Assembly (NCBI GenBank): GCA_937902665.1
Contig: CALELM010000034.1
Coordinates: forward strand, 1 to 54,499
Direction: 5' to 3'
From: an uncultured Selenomonadaceae bacterium
GTDB lineage: Bacteria; Bacillota; Negativicutes; Selenomonadales; Selenomonadaceae
DNA length: 54,499 bases
Positions 42,135 to 51,530 of this stretch are shown one piece after another. A program made the translations under genes and the position numbers. Position 1 is the stretch's first letter, and each line of letters starts with the position of its first letter. The notes beneath the pieces were generated by a model that worked only from the letters and a program-made list of their open reading frames with translations, did no database searches and was not told the DNA's origin.

Positions 42135-43333
42135 ATCATCGCATGCTCAAAGGTCAAGCCCCCTTGCAAGTAGACATTGTATGGGACACGCAAAGGCCCA
42201 TCCGCGCTAAACTCTATGGATGCACCTTGAACGAAGGTTCCTGCTGCCATGATGATCTTGTCTGCATATCCCGGCATATCCCAAGGCTCCGGTGCCGCAA
42301 AGGAATCCACGGGCGAATATTTTTGGATTCCACCGCAAAATGCGATGAGCTTTTCTGCCGTCCCAAGCTCAATGGCTTGGATAATGTCGCCTCTCGGCTC
42401 TGTCGGCAGCGGAAGCGTCTTGTACCCCAACTCCGCAAACATGCCTGCCGCAAAAATAGCTCCTTTAATGGCTTGTGAAACGACATGGGGTGCCAAGAAA
42501 AGCCCTTGGAAAAGCAGTCGGTTGCTGGATAAGCTTGCACCCAATTCATCACCCATTCCCGGTGCCGTCAAACGATACGAGGCAAGCTCCACCAAGGAAT
42601 CCTTTCCCGCAATGTATCCGCCGGTCGGGGCAATGCCACCGCCAGGATTCTTGATGAGCGAGCCTGCCATAATATCTGCTCCTGCCTGCGTAGGCTCTTC
42701 GGTATCGACAAATTCACCATAGCAGTTATCAACAAAACAAATGCAGTCCGGCTTGTGCTTCTTGACCTCCCCAGTAATCTCACGAATCTCTGCAATCGAA
42801 AGCGGCGAACGCATGCTGTAGCCTCTGGAACGCTGAATCAGTACCATCTTCGTCTCAGGCTTTATTTTTTTCGCAATCCCCTTTACATCAACCTTTCCCT
42901 CAATCATCGGAAGCTCATCATAAAGAATCCCAAATTCTTTCAAGGAACCAGAACATGTATTGTCATACCCAATGACCGTCTGCATGGTATCATAAGGCTT
43001 TCCCGTCAGCGAAAGCAGTTCGTCTCCCGGCCTCAAAATGCCAAAAAGAACCGTTGCCAGCGCATGTGTCCCCGATACGAACTGCGTCCGCACCAATGCC
43101 CGCTCTGCCCCGAAAATATTTGCGTATAATTCCTCCAGCTTGCTGCGGCCGATATCATCGTATGCGTAACCAGACGAAGTAGTGAAATGCGCTTCCGAAA
43201 CCTTGCAGTCCCGCATCGCATCCAAGACCTTCAAGGTATTGGCTTCTGCAATTTCATCTACCCTTTGAAACAATTCCTTGGAATCTTCCAGCACCTTTTG
43301 CTTTAAATCCCTTATCTTTTTTGAAAATGCCAT
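42089..43333 (-). CDS. Methionine gamma-lyase / aluminium-resistance-family PLP protein
   Basis: 414 residues of the Met_gamma_lyase Pfam family (often labelled aluminium resistance protein). Seen are TSSGYAYDDIGR, FVSGTHALATVLFG, the phosphate-binding LTGKPYDT, CFVDNCYGEFV with the ring-stacking Asp, and the Schiff-base Lys region SLIKNPGGGIAPTGGYIAG. True substrate is unproven for this family. AGAAGGAG precedes the ATG; it follows recG after 19 bases. Its 3' end is the parent of the repeat at 38851-38896. Confidence 0.9.
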   Translation of the reverse strand: MAFSKKIRDLKQKVLEDSKELFQRVDEIAEANTLKVLDAMRDCKVSEAHFTTSSGYAYDDIGRSKLEELYANIFGAERALVRTQFVSGTHALATVLFGILRPGDELLSLTGKPYDTMQTVIGYDNTCSGSLKEFGILYDELPMIEGKVDVKGIAKKIKPETKMVLIQRSRGYSMRSPLSIAEIREITGEVKKHKPDCICFVDNCYGEFVDTEEPTQAGADIMAGSLIKNPGGGIAPTGGYIAGKDSLVELASYRLTAPGMGDELGASLSSNRLLFQGLFLAPHVVSQAIKGAIFAAGMFAELGYKTLPLPTEPRGDIIQAIELGTAEKLIAFCGGIQKYSPVDSFAAPEPWDMPGYADKIIMAAGTFVQGASIEFSADGPLRVPYNVYLQGGLTFEHAMIGIMGAAQAIEDLNN

Positions 43334-43352
43334 CTTGTTTTTTCTCCTTCTG

Positions 43353-45419
43353 TCAAGTTTTTGTAATTGCCAAGAAATGTTCCCTGTACCGCAATGAAAT
43401 CTCGTTTACGATTTCCGACATGTCAAGCTGCCGTTCCTTGGCTTCCATTGCCGCTTTTCTTGCCTCCAGCAGAAGCTCCATGTCCGAAAGCACATTCGCA
43501 ATCTTCAAGTCTGGAAGCCCGTGCTGCATAGAACCAAAAAATTGCCCAGGTCCTCTCTGCTTTAGGTCTTCTTCTGCCAAAAGGAATCCATCTGACGTAG
43601 ATTCCATGATGTGCAGTCGGGCTTTTGCACCTTCCAAGCGGCTGTCGGAAACAAGAATGCAGTAGGAAGCATAAGGTCCTCGCCCAATACGTCCACGAAG
43701 CTGATGAAGCTGAGACAGTCCAAAAGAATCCGCATGCTCAATCACCATGGTACTGGCATTTGGCACATTAACGCCAACCTCAATCACCGTAGTGGAAACC
43801 AAAAGCTTAATAAATCCTGCATGAAATTCCTGCATAACGGCTTCTTTTTCCTTGGGAGCCATATTCCCATGGAGTAATCCGCATTTCACGCCATGAAAAA
43901 TCCCGCCACTCAGTTCCTCATAAACCTCTTCCACGGAAGGAAGCTTTCCATCTTCCTTTGCCTCTATTCGTGGGCAGACTACATACGCCTGCCTCCCCTC
44001 CTCAATTTGCTGGCGTACATACCGATAAATCAAGTTTCTGCGTTCCGAGGTTCGCACAAAGGTACGAACCGGTTTCCGCCCGGGCGGAAGCTCCCTTATC
44101 AGGGAAACCTCCAAATCGCCATAGACCGTAAGCGTCATGGTACGAGGAATTGGCGTTGCCGTCATCACAAGCACATCAGGAATCCGATTGCCCTTCTTTT
44201 CCAATGCCGCTCTCTGCGCAATGCCAAACCGATGCTGTTCATCAGTCACCACTAATCCAAGCTGAGGAAACCTTACCCCCTCTTGAATCAGGGCATGTGT
44301 GCCGACCAATATATCCAGCTCATGCAATGCAATTTTTTCGTAAATCGCTTCCTTTTGCTTCTTGGTCAGCTTGCCGGATAAGAATCCGACACGGATTCCC
44401 ATGCCGGCAAGACTGCGAGAAAAAGCAGCATAATGCTGTTCCGCCAAAATTTCCGTAGGTGCCATCATAGCCCCTTGAAAACCATTTTCAACCGTCTTGA
44501 CAAGAGCTAGCATGGCAATGACTGTCTTGCCTGAACCAACATCCCCCTGCACCAACCGCCGCATGGGTATGGATTTCTCCATATCGCCGCAAATTTCAAG
44601 CCATGTATTTTCCTGATCCTTCGTCAAATGAAACGGCAGTTTAGATTTTACTTCCGTTACCAATGCACCATTTGCCAAATGGCAGATTCCTTCCTGTTGC
44701 TCTTGATTTTGCTTTTTCAATATCATCAGTCCGCACTGTATCAAAAACAATTCTTCAAAAGCCAATCTTTTCCGTGCCAGCTTCAAGCTTTCTAGGCTGG
44801 AGGGAAAATGTATCTGGTGAAATGCTTCCTCCCTGCTTATCAGATGATGTTCCCTGCAAATCTCATCCGGAAATATCTCCTTGATTTTTCCAATGTCTGC
44901 CAATAACTGCGAAATCAATTTGCGAAACTTTTTTTGATTCAAATTTTCAGTTGTTGCATAGATTGGCAAAATACCGCAAAAATCCTCTGGCTTGTCCGAA
45001 TCCTCCAAGATTTGGTAAGATGCAATTTGCGACATAGCAAGCTGCCCACGCCCTCCATAGGCATAGGCAATCTTTCCACTGAGGAAAAGCCGTTTGCCGA
45101 CCGTCAGCTGCTTTTGCAAAAATTTTTGGTTGAACCATGTTACCTGCAAAAATCCTGTACCATCATCAATCATTGCCGTCAACATGGATATTCCCCGCCG
45201 ACCAGCTATTTTCTCTGAAACATGGCGGATTGTTCCCGAAACGGTTGCCGTTTCTCCTTCGGAAAGCTCCACAATCGGAGTCATGACCGTCTGATCGTCA
45301 TACGTTCTCGGATACCATGTCAGCAGGTCATATCCTTTTTCTATGCCAAGATGCCGCAAGCACGAAGCCATCTTGGGACCAACTCCTTTTAAGGTGCTTA
45401 TCTTGTCATTCGTATTCAT
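43353..45419 (-). CDS. recG: ATP-dependent DNA helicase RecG
   Basis: About 688 residues. Wedge domain (about 50-150) is followed by helicase motifs: Walker A GDVGSGKT, TDEQHRFG (DExH box), TATPIPRT, and motif VI HQLRGRIGRG. RecG reverses stalled replication forks and processes D-loops. The preferred ATG at 45419 (MNTNDKISTLKGVGPK) has GAGAG just upstream; the frame reaches 45467 through the pckA terminator. It is cotranscribed with the PLP gene downstream. Confidence 0.96.
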   Translation of the reverse strand: MNTNDKISTLKGVGPKMASCLRHLGIEKGYDLLTWYPRTYDDQTVMTPIVELSEGETATVSGTIRHVSEKIAGRRGISMLTAMIDDGTGFLQVTWFNQKFLQKQLTVGKRLFLSGKIAYAYGGRGQLAMSQIASYQILEDSDKPEDFCGILPIYATTENLNQKKFRKLISQLLADIGKIKEIFPDEICREHHLISREEAFHQIHFPSSLESLKLARKRLAFEELFLIQCGLMILKKQNQEQQEGICHLANGALVTEVKSKLPFHLTKDQENTWLEICGDMEKSIPMRRLVQGDVGSGKTVIAMLALVKTVENGFQGAMMAPTEILAEQHYAAFSRSLAGMGIRVGFLSGKLTKKQKEAIYEKIALHELDILVGTHALIQEGVRFPQLGLVVTDEQHRFGIAQRAALEKKGNRIPDVLVMTATPIPRTMTLTVYGDLEVSLIRELPPGRKPVRTFVRTSERRNLIYRYVRQQIEEGRQAYVVCPRIEAKEDGKLPSVEEVYEELSGGIFHGVKCGLLHGNMAPKEKEAVMQEFHAGFIKLLVSTTVIEVGVNVPNASTMVIEHADSFGLSQLHQLRGRIGRGPYASYCILVSDSRLEGAKARLHIMESTSDGFLLAEEDLKQRGPGQFFGSMQHGLPDLKIANVLSDMELLLEARKAAMEAKERQLDMSEIVNEISLRYREHFLAITKT

Positions 45420-45457
45420 ATCTCTCAAATCGTTACATTCTTCAAACACAGAAAAGA

Positions 45458-45477
45458 GGTACCGCAAAAGCGATACC
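45458..45477 (-). terminator. Terminator after pckA
   Basis: An 8-bp stem (GGTATCGC with GCGGTACC, one G-U pair) and TTTT loop, then TCTTTTCTGTG on the minus strand. It lies 28 bases after the pckA stop and 38 bases before recG. Confidence 0.65.
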
Positions 45478-45505
45478 CCTAATCAAACACATTTCGATTA
45501 TGGAA

Positions 45506-47122
45506 TTAAAGCTGCGGACCTGCCGAAACCAAAGCCTTACCAGCCTCATTTCCTTCATATTTCTTGAAGTTCTTGATGAAACGCTCAGCAAGATCCTTTG
45601 CCTTCTTATCCCATTCAGCACCATCTGCATAAGTGTTGCGAGGATCAAGAATATTGGTATCTACACCTTCCAGCTCTGTCGGAACTTCCAAGCCAAAGAA
45701 AGCAATCTTCTTGGTCGGAGCATTCTTGATAGCACCACTGTGGATTGCATCAATGATACCGCGCGTATCCTTAATGGAAATACGCTTGCCGCTGCCGTTC
45801 CAGCCAGTGTTCACGAGATATGCCTTCGTGCCATTGGCTTCCATCTTCTTGACGAGTTCCTCAGCATACTTCGTCGGATGAAGCTCGAGGAATGCCTGTC
45901 CAAAGCAAGCGGAAAACGTAGGCGTAGGCTCCGTAATGCCACGCTCCGTACCAGCCAGCTTAGACGTAAAGCCAGAGAGGAAGTAGTACTTCGTCTGTTC
46001 CGGAGTCAGGATGGAAACTGGAGGAAGAACGCCAAATGCATCTGCAGAAAGGAAGATAACGCTCTTAGCCGCAGGAGCTGCGGAACGATCGCTTACCGAA
46101 CCCTTTACTATGCCATTGATATGGTCGATAGGATAAGACACACGGGTATTTTCCGTAACGGACTTATCCGCAAAATCAATCTTCCCGTTTTCGTCAACCG
46201 TGACATTCTCAAGGAGAGCGTTGCGCTTGATTGCACCGTAGATATCAGGCTCAGACTCCTTGTCAAGGTTGATAACCTTTGCATAGCAGCCGCCCTCGAA
46301 GTTGAACACGCCGTCATCATCCCAGCCATGCTCATCATCACCAATGAGCAAACGCTTCGGATCGGTCGAAAGAGTCGTCTTGCCTGTACCGGAAAGACCA
46401 AAGAAAATAGCCGTGTTCTTTCCTTCCTTGTCCGTATTAGCCGAGCAGTGCATAGCAGCAATCCCCTTGAGTGGGAGGAAGTAGTTCATCATGGAGAACA
46501 TGCCCTTCTTCATCTCACCGCCATACCATGTATTGATAATGACCTGCTCACGGCTCGTAAGGTTGAATACAACTGCCGTTTCAGAATTAAGCCCCAATTC
46601 CTTGTAGTTCTCTACCTTGGCCTTGGAAGCATTGTAAACCACGAAATTTGGCTCAAAGTTCTCCTGTTCCTCTGCTGTCGGCTGAATGAACATATTTCTT
46701 ACGAAATGAGCCTGCCATGCAACCTCAACAATGAAGCGAACTGCCATGCGGGTATTCTTGTTTGCGCCGCAGAATGCATCCACAACATACAGCTTCTTGT
46801 TAGAAAGCTCCTTCTTTGCAATCTCCTTGACAGCCTCCCAAGCTTCCTTCGATGCCTTGTGGTTGTCGTTCTTGTACTCATCCGAAGTCCACCAAACCGT
46901 ATCCTTGGAGGTCTCATCCTCAACGATGAACTTGTCCTTGGGCGAACGTCCTGTGTAAATACCCGTCATGACGTTCACAGCGCCAAGCTCCGTCAGCTTG
47001 CCAACTTCGTAGCCATCCAAGCCCTCCTTTGTCTCCTCAGCGAACAATTCTTCGTAGGAAGGATTGTATACGACTTCCGTCGTACCAGTAATACCATACT
47101 TGCTCAAATCAATGTTTGCCAT
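45506..47122 (-). CDS. pckA: Phosphoenolpyruvate carboxykinase (ATP)
   Basis: 538 residues, normal for the ATP type. P-loop FGLSGTGKTTLS, kinase-2 motif LIGDDEHGWDD, and FNFEGGCYAK are intact, along with the oxaloacetate-binding TGRSPKDKF block. The enzyme interconverts oxaloacetate and PEP; in succinate/propionate-forming Negativicutes it may fix CO2. The frame extends to 47173, but the family start MANIDLSKYGI and AAAGAGG upstream favour 47122. Codon bias indicates high expression, in keeping with a strong promoter at 47254-47282. A 604-codon open frame on the other strand is a by-product of that bias. Confidence 0.97.
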   Translation of the reverse strand: MANIDLSKYGITGTTEVVYNPSYEELFAEETKEGLDGYEVGKLTELGAVNVMTGIYTGRSPKDKFIVEDETSKDTVWWTSDEYKNDNHKASKEAWEAVKEIAKKELSNKKLYVVDAFCGANKNTRMAVRFIVEVAWQAHFVRNMFIQPTAEEQENFEPNFVVYNASKAKVENYKELGLNSETAVVFNLTSREQVIINTWYGGEMKKGMFSMMNYFLPLKGIAAMHCSANTDKEGKNTAIFFGLSGTGKTTLSTDPKRLLIGDDEHGWDDDGVFNFEGGCYAKVINLDKESEPDIYGAIKRNALLENVTVDENGKIDFADKSVTENTRVSYPIDHINGIVKGSVSDRSAAPAAKSVIFLSADAFGVLPPVSILTPEQTKYYFLSGFTSKLAGTERGITEPTPTFSACFGQAFLELHPTKYAEELVKKMEANGTKAYLVNTGWNGSGKRISIKDTRGIIDAIHSGAIKNAPTKKIAFFGLEVPTELEGVDTNILDPRNTYADGAEWDKKAKDLAERFIKNFKKYEGNEAGKALVSAGPQL

Positions 47123-47253
47123 ACACACTAACCTCTTTCCAACAAAATTTTCCAGCCCTGTTTTCCTGCACAAAGACCATAACTATATCAGGATGCCCTG
47201 CTTCTGTCAAAGCAACGCATTGATAGCATATATTGCAATAAATACACTCTAAC

Positions 47254-47282
47254 ATTTTAGCAGAAAACGACCTTTTTTTCAA
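47254..47282 (-). promoter_or_regulatory. Promoter for pckA
   Basis: Minus strand: -35 TTGAAA (47277-47282), 17-base spacer, extended -10 TGCTAAAAT (hexamer 47254-47259). Leader of about 125 bases; no riboswitch recognised in it. Confidence 0.65.
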
Positions 47283-47336
47283 ATGTTTTTAAACATTACT
47301 CCATAGGTGCCAAACATTCCTGCACCCTAATACTTG

Positions 47337-48839
47337 TTACGATATCTCACCTGATTTTTTCGTAAATGCAAGCACTTCTTTTTCCATATTTTCTTTCTCG
47401 CACGTTCCTTGGTGGAGAATCGCCGCCGTGCGCAGGGCATCCAACCCCTTGGGGATTTCCGTTCCACTCTTTTCCTTCAGTGCGTCAAGAAGATCAAATT
47501 CATCCATTCCTTCCGTTGCAACCTCAAGTGCAGAAAGCACGCTCTCGTTGAATTTGTACGGGCTTGCCGTAGAAACCACAACCATTGCATGCTCGAAGTT
47601 CACTTGTTGCCGATAGCTCTCTGCCACTGCCCATGCAACAGCAGTATGCGTGTCCGGTACATAATGCTTCTCTGAAAAAACATGTGAGATGGTTTCTTTC
47701 GTTTTTGCATCATCCGCCCAATCTGCCCAAAAAACCTGCTGGATTTTTTCGAGAATCTCCGCACCAACCTCATACCTGCCCTTTTCCGAAAGCTCCTGCA
47801 TCCAACCATTCACGCGCCCTGCATCGCCAGTAAGATGATAAAGCAATCGTTCCAAATTAGAGGAAATCAAGATGTCCATAGACGGCGTAATGGTCTTGAA
47901 AAACGCACGGTTGCGGTCATAAACACCAGTACGCAAAAAATCTGTCAGGACATTGTTGGCATTGGAAGCACAAACCAGCTTGTGAATCGGCAACCCCATG
48001 AGCTTTGCATAATAGCCCGCCAGAATATCCCCAAAATTTCCTGTAGGCACGCAGAAATCAATTTCTTCTCCCAGCGTAATCCTGCCATTCTTCAGCAGGT
48101 CTGCATAAGCACTGAAATAATAGACAATCTGCGGAACCAATCTTCCCCAGTTGATCGAATTTGCCGAGGATAACTTGATGCCATTTTCTGCCAGCTGCTC
48201 ATTGAATGCCTTGTCGCTAAAAATACGCTTGACTCCATTCTGGGCATCATCGAAATTTCCCTTGACCGCGACAACATTCACGTTACACCCCGGCTGTGTC
48301 AGCATTTGCAAACGCTGAATCTTGCTGACTCCGCCATCCGGATAGAACACCATAATCTTTATTTGGTCAACATCGCAAAAACCTTCCAGCGCCGCCTTTC
48401 CTGTATCACCGGAAGTAGCCACCAAAATAAGAACATCGTCCTTTTCTCCCGTTTTTTTCAGTGCTGTACTCATCAGCTGCGGAAGCAACTGCAATGCCAT
48501 ATCCTTGAATGCACTGGTAGGGCCATGCCACAGCTCCAGTACGGATACATCATCAAACATGGATACTGGCGCACGCATTGCGTGATCAAATTTCTGGTTT
48601 CCATAAGCAGCTGTCACGCATTTCTTGATTTCCTCCTTCGTGTAGTCGGTCAGGAATTTGCCAAGCACACGCTCTGCTCGTTCCTCATAGGAAAGAGCCT
48701 GCAAATCACGGATAAATTCCAAGCTTACCTCGGGTACTTCCTCCGGAACAAACAAGCCGCCATCCCTTGCCAATCCATGAATGATTGCCTCCGCAGACTC
48801 CAAGCATTCCTTGTTTCCCCTTGTGCTGATATATTTCAA
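47337..48839 (-). CDS. thrC: Threonine synthase
   Basis: 500 residues. The PLP Lys is in HGPTSAFKDMALQLL, with ATSGDTGKAAL (phosphate-binding loop) and CVPTGNFGDILAGYYAK. It forms threonine from O-phosphohomoserine. The start is TTG (MKYISTRGNKE), with GAGAGGAG eight bases upstream. It follows the YbaK-type gene after 47 bases. No threonine T-box or leader peptide was seen. An imperfect AATGTTT/AAACATT hairpin lies downstream. Confidence 0.95.
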   Translation of the reverse strand: MKYISTRGNKECLESAEAIIHGLARDGGLFVPEEVPEVSLEFIRDLQALSYEERAERVLGKFLTDYTKEEIKKCVTAAYGNQKFDHAMRAPVSMFDDVSVLELWHGPTSAFKDMALQLLPQLMSTALKKTGEKDDVLILVATSGDTGKAALEGFCDVDQIKIMVFYPDGGVSKIQRLQMLTQPGCNVNVVAVKGNFDDAQNGVKRIFSDKAFNEQLAENGIKLSSANSINWGRLVPQIVYYFSAYADLLKNGRITLGEEIDFCVPTGNFGDILAGYYAKLMGLPIHKLVCASNANNVLTDFLRTGVYDRNRAFFKTITPSMDILISSNLERLLYHLTGDAGRVNGWMQELSEKGRYEVGAEILEKIQQVFWADWADDAKTKETISHVFSEKHYVPDTHTAVAWAVAESYRQQVNFEHAMVVVSTASPYKFNESVLSALEVATEGMDEFDLLDALKEKSGTEIPKGLDALRTAAILHQGTCEKENMEKEVLAFTKKSGEIS

Positions 48840-48886
48840 TGAAAACGCTCCTCTCGTTATTCCCTGCTTTTTATGATAAAATAATG

Positions 48887-49369
48887 TTACTCACGTATGA
48901 GACTTGAAACAACCGCTTTGGTTGCATAAATCAAATCCTTTGGTGCAATCAGGATTTGCGCCCCGCGAATCCCTGCACTGACAGCAACCTTCTCCTGCTG
49001 GCTTGCATGGCTGTCAATATAAACAGGATACTCTTTCTTGGCACCCAAGGGAGAGCATCCCCCTCGCACATAGCCAGTCAGCCCAAAGACCTCCTTGAGA
49101 TGAACCATCTCTACCCTCTTATTCTGCGATGCTGCCGCCAATGCTTTCAAGTCAAGTTCCGCTGCACCAGGGATAACTGCCATGAGAATACCATTTTTAT
49201 CACCTCGTGCAACCAGAGTCTTAAACACCATGTCAATGGGCATTCCCACCGATTCTGCTACATGGACAGCACTCAAATCATTTTCATCCACTTCGTATTC
49301 CCTTATTTCATACGCAATCCCAAGACGATCCAAAATGCGTGCCGCATTGGTTTTCTTTTTGTTTTTCAT
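48887..49369 (-). CDS. ybaK: YbaK/EbsC-family aminoacyl-tRNA deacylase (Cys-tRNA(Pro) type)
   Basis: 160 residues. Core blocks are the Lys in VFKTLVARGD, GAAELDLKALAAA, and the GGCSPLGAKKEYPVYID loop; these match YbaK, which removes cysteine mis-attached to tRNA-Pro. The preferred ATG (49369) has GGTGA five bases upstream; a GTG at 49378 is the alternative. A TATAAT (49421-49426 read on the minus strand) gives a likely -10. Probably cotranscribed with thrC. Confidence 0.9.
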   Translation of the reverse strand: MKNKKKTNAARILDRLGIAYEIREYEVDENDLSAVHVAESVGMPIDMVFKTLVARGDKNGILMAVIPGAAELDLKALAAASQNKRVEMVHLKEVFGLTGYVRGGCSPLGAKKEYPVYIDSHASQQEKVAVSAGIRGAQILIAPKDLIYATKAVVSSLIRE

Positions 49370-49460
49370 GAATGTCACCAGTCTTTTATCTTCCTGTAAT
49401 TTTATGCAATTTGTGATATATTATAACATAGCTTTTTCAATAATCCTATAAAAAATACTT

Positions 49461-49489
49461 CCCTTGCAAAGAAACACTTTCTCTGCAAG
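49461..49489 (+). other. Hairpin in the nadE 5' leader
   Basis: CCTTGCA pairs with TGCAAGG, then, beyond one mismatch, AGAAA pairs with TTTCT around a three-base loop. It ends 40 bases before the nadE start. There is no U tract on the plus strand, so it may be a leader structure rather than a terminator. Confidence 0.5.
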
Positions 49490-49529
49490 GATAACGCAAA
49501 AACATTGATTCTTAAAAGAGGTGCTGAAT

Positions 49530-51425
49530 TTGTTAAAAATCGCATTGGCGCAAATGAAAGTCATTCCCGGACACCCGGACAAGAACACCGGCAACATCCT
49601 TCAAATGGTCGCAAAGTCAAAGGAACAGCAAGCAAATCTGGTTATTTTCCCAGAAATGGCGATTCCTGGATATTTCTTGGGCGATACATGGGAGCAGCCT
49701 GCCTTTTTGCAGGACTGCGAGGAATACGGCAGGGATGTTATCAGAGCTTCCGAGGGTATCGCTATCATGTTCGGCAACATCGCCGTTGATTGGGAAAAGA
49801 AAAACAACGATGGCCGTGTCCGCAAGTATAACGCCTTCTTCACTGCTCACAATGGAAAGCTGGTTCATCCGGACAATATGCCATACCCCTATGTGATAAA
49901 AACCTTGATGCCAAACTATCGGGAATTTGATGATACCAGACATTTTTTCAGCTTGCAAAAGCTCGCCCGTGAACTTGGTACAACGCCTGATCAACTGATT
50001 TCACCCGTTACTTTAAAATTTGACAATAAAAAACATCGAATCGGCTGTCTTCTCTGCGAGGACGGTTGGAGCGATGACTATGAACTAACTCCTTTGGATA
50101 TGCTGAATCGGCATCGTTCCATAGATTTTTTTGTCAACATATCCTCGTCCCCTTATACACTTGGGAAAACAGAAAAACGTCATCGCATTTTTGGGCAACA
50201 AGCCAAAAATACAAAAGCTCCTCTTTTTTACGTAAACAATATAGGATTGCAAAACAACGGAAAGACCATTTACACATTTGATGGTGCCAGCACGGTTTAC
50301 AATACAAAAGGAGATATCGTTTCCTGCTGCAAGGAATACGCAGAAGAGCTTTCCATTATTGACTTAGAAGAAATTGACTGTTTACCAGCAATTCAACAAA
50401 AAAAAGAATCAGACATTGCACATATTTATCAAGCACTTTCCTATGGCATAAAGAATTTTCTGGAAAGCATCCAGATGAAAAAGGTTGTCATCGGCATTTC
50501 TGGAGGCATTGATTCCGCCGTTGCAGCAGCACTTTACAATCATATTGTGGGACCTGAGAATCTGCTGCTTGTCAATATGCCAACTGTATTCAACTCTGAA
50601 ACAACAAAGTCACTGTCCGAGAAACTCGCTCATAACCTTGGATGCAAATATACCGTGATTCCCATTCAAAAAATCGTGGAACAAACGGTAGAGCAATTAG
50701 AATGTGCCGATATTGAATTTTTGAGCGAACACGCCGTTTCCCATCTCAACGTATCATCTTTTGTAACGGAAAACATTCAGGCTCGTGACCGCAGTGCACG
50801 AGTTCTCGCTGGTGCAGCAGCCTCTTTTGGTGGTGGCTTTACTTGCAATGCCAACAAAGCAGAAACAACAGTCGGTTATTCCACGCTTTATGGCGATCAG
50901 TCCGGATTTCTCGCAGCCTTGGCAGATTTATGGAAATTTCAAGTGTATGAGCTAGCGCATTATCTGAATGATGCCATCTATCAACGAGAAGCAATACCGC
51001 AAGGCATTATTGATATTGTCCCAAGTGCCGAGCTTTCCAGTAACCAAAACGTTGACGAGGGAAAAGGCGATCCCATCAAGTACCCGTATCATGACTTCCT
51101 TTTCCGCTCTTTTGTCGAGCATTGGAAAAAAGCAACTCCACAGGATATTCTCGCATGGTATCAAGAAGGAACATTAGAAAAGCATCTTGGCTGCGCCCCT
51201 GGCCTTGTAAAAAAATATTTTCCAACACATGAAGACTTTATCAACGACTTGGAACGCTGGTGGAATCAATTTACAGGCATGGCTGTAGCAAAAAGAATAC
51301 AAGCACCTCCCATTCTTGCCGTAAGCCGTCGTGCTTATGGTTTTGACCACAGAGAAGCCCAAAACGGTCCCTATTACACAAAAAAATATCGCCAACAGAA
51401 GGAATTGCTTTTAGGACAGAAATAA
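49530..51425 (+). CDS. nadE: Glutamine-dependent NAD(+) synthetase
   Basis: 631 residues. The N-terminal nitrilase-type amidase (1-about 280) has Glu in FPEMAIPGY, Lys in IKTLMPNYREFDD and Cys in CLLCEDGW. The C-terminal synthetase has the ATP loop GISGGIDSAVAAAL and the NAD-binding ETTVGYSTLYGDQ region. Ammonia made in the first domain amidates deamido-NAD in the second. The frame includes GTG 49521, but AGAGG lies seven bases before TTG 49530, giving the family-like start MLKIALAQMKV. The gene is divergent from the YbaK-type gene. Confidence 0.96.
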   Translation: MLKIALAQMKVIPGHPDKNTGNILQMVAKSKEQQANLVIFPEMAIPGYFLGDTWEQPAFLQDCEEYGRDVIRASEGIAIMFGNIAVDWEKKNNDGRVRKYNAFFTAHNGKLVHPDNMPYPYVIKTLMPNYREFDDTRHFFSLQKLARELGTTPDQLISPVTLKFDNKKHRIGCLLCEDGWSDDYELTPLDMLNRHRSIDFFVNISSSPYTLGKTEKRHRIFGQQAKNTKAPLFYVNNIGLQNNGKTIYTFDGASTVYNTKGDIVSCCKEYAEELSIIDLEEIDCLPAIQQKKESDIAHIYQALSYGIKNFLESIQMKKVVIGISGGIDSAVAAALYNHIVGPENLLLVNMPTVFNSETTKSLSEKLAHNLGCKYTVIPIQKIVEQTVEQLECADIEFLSEHAVSHLNVSSFVTENIQARDRSARVLAGAAASFGGGFTCNANKAETTVGYSTLYGDQSGFLAALADLWKFQVYELAHYLNDAIYQREAIPQGIIDIVPSAELSSNQNVDEGKGDPIKYPYHDFLFRSFVEHWKKATPQDILAWYQEGTLEKHLGCAPGLVKKYFPTHEDFINDLERWWNQFTGMAVAKRIQAPPILAVSRRAYGFDHREAQNGPYYTKKYRQQKELLLGQK

Positions 51426-51479
51426 GCGAAGGAAACTTGACGGTTTCATTGCCAAAAGCCCCAGAACTTCATACAAAAA

Positions 51480-51515
51480 TTGGAGCCCATGCAGCATACG
51501 CTGCATGGGCTCCAA
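51480..51515 (-). terminator. Strong terminator after pnp (convergent with nadE)
   Basis: Perfect 16-bp stem (TTGGAGCCCATGCAGC and its complement) with ATAC loop; AATTTTTGTATG follows on the minus strand. It lies between the stops of nadE and pnp. Confidence 0.85.
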
Positions 51516-51530
51516 CTATGACACCCTACA

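Noticed and set aside
45317..47131. 604-codon open frame on the plus strand opposite pckA
   Set aside because: pckA on the minus strand has complete catalytic motifs; the antisense frame has no recognisable domain and arises from pckA's biased codon use.
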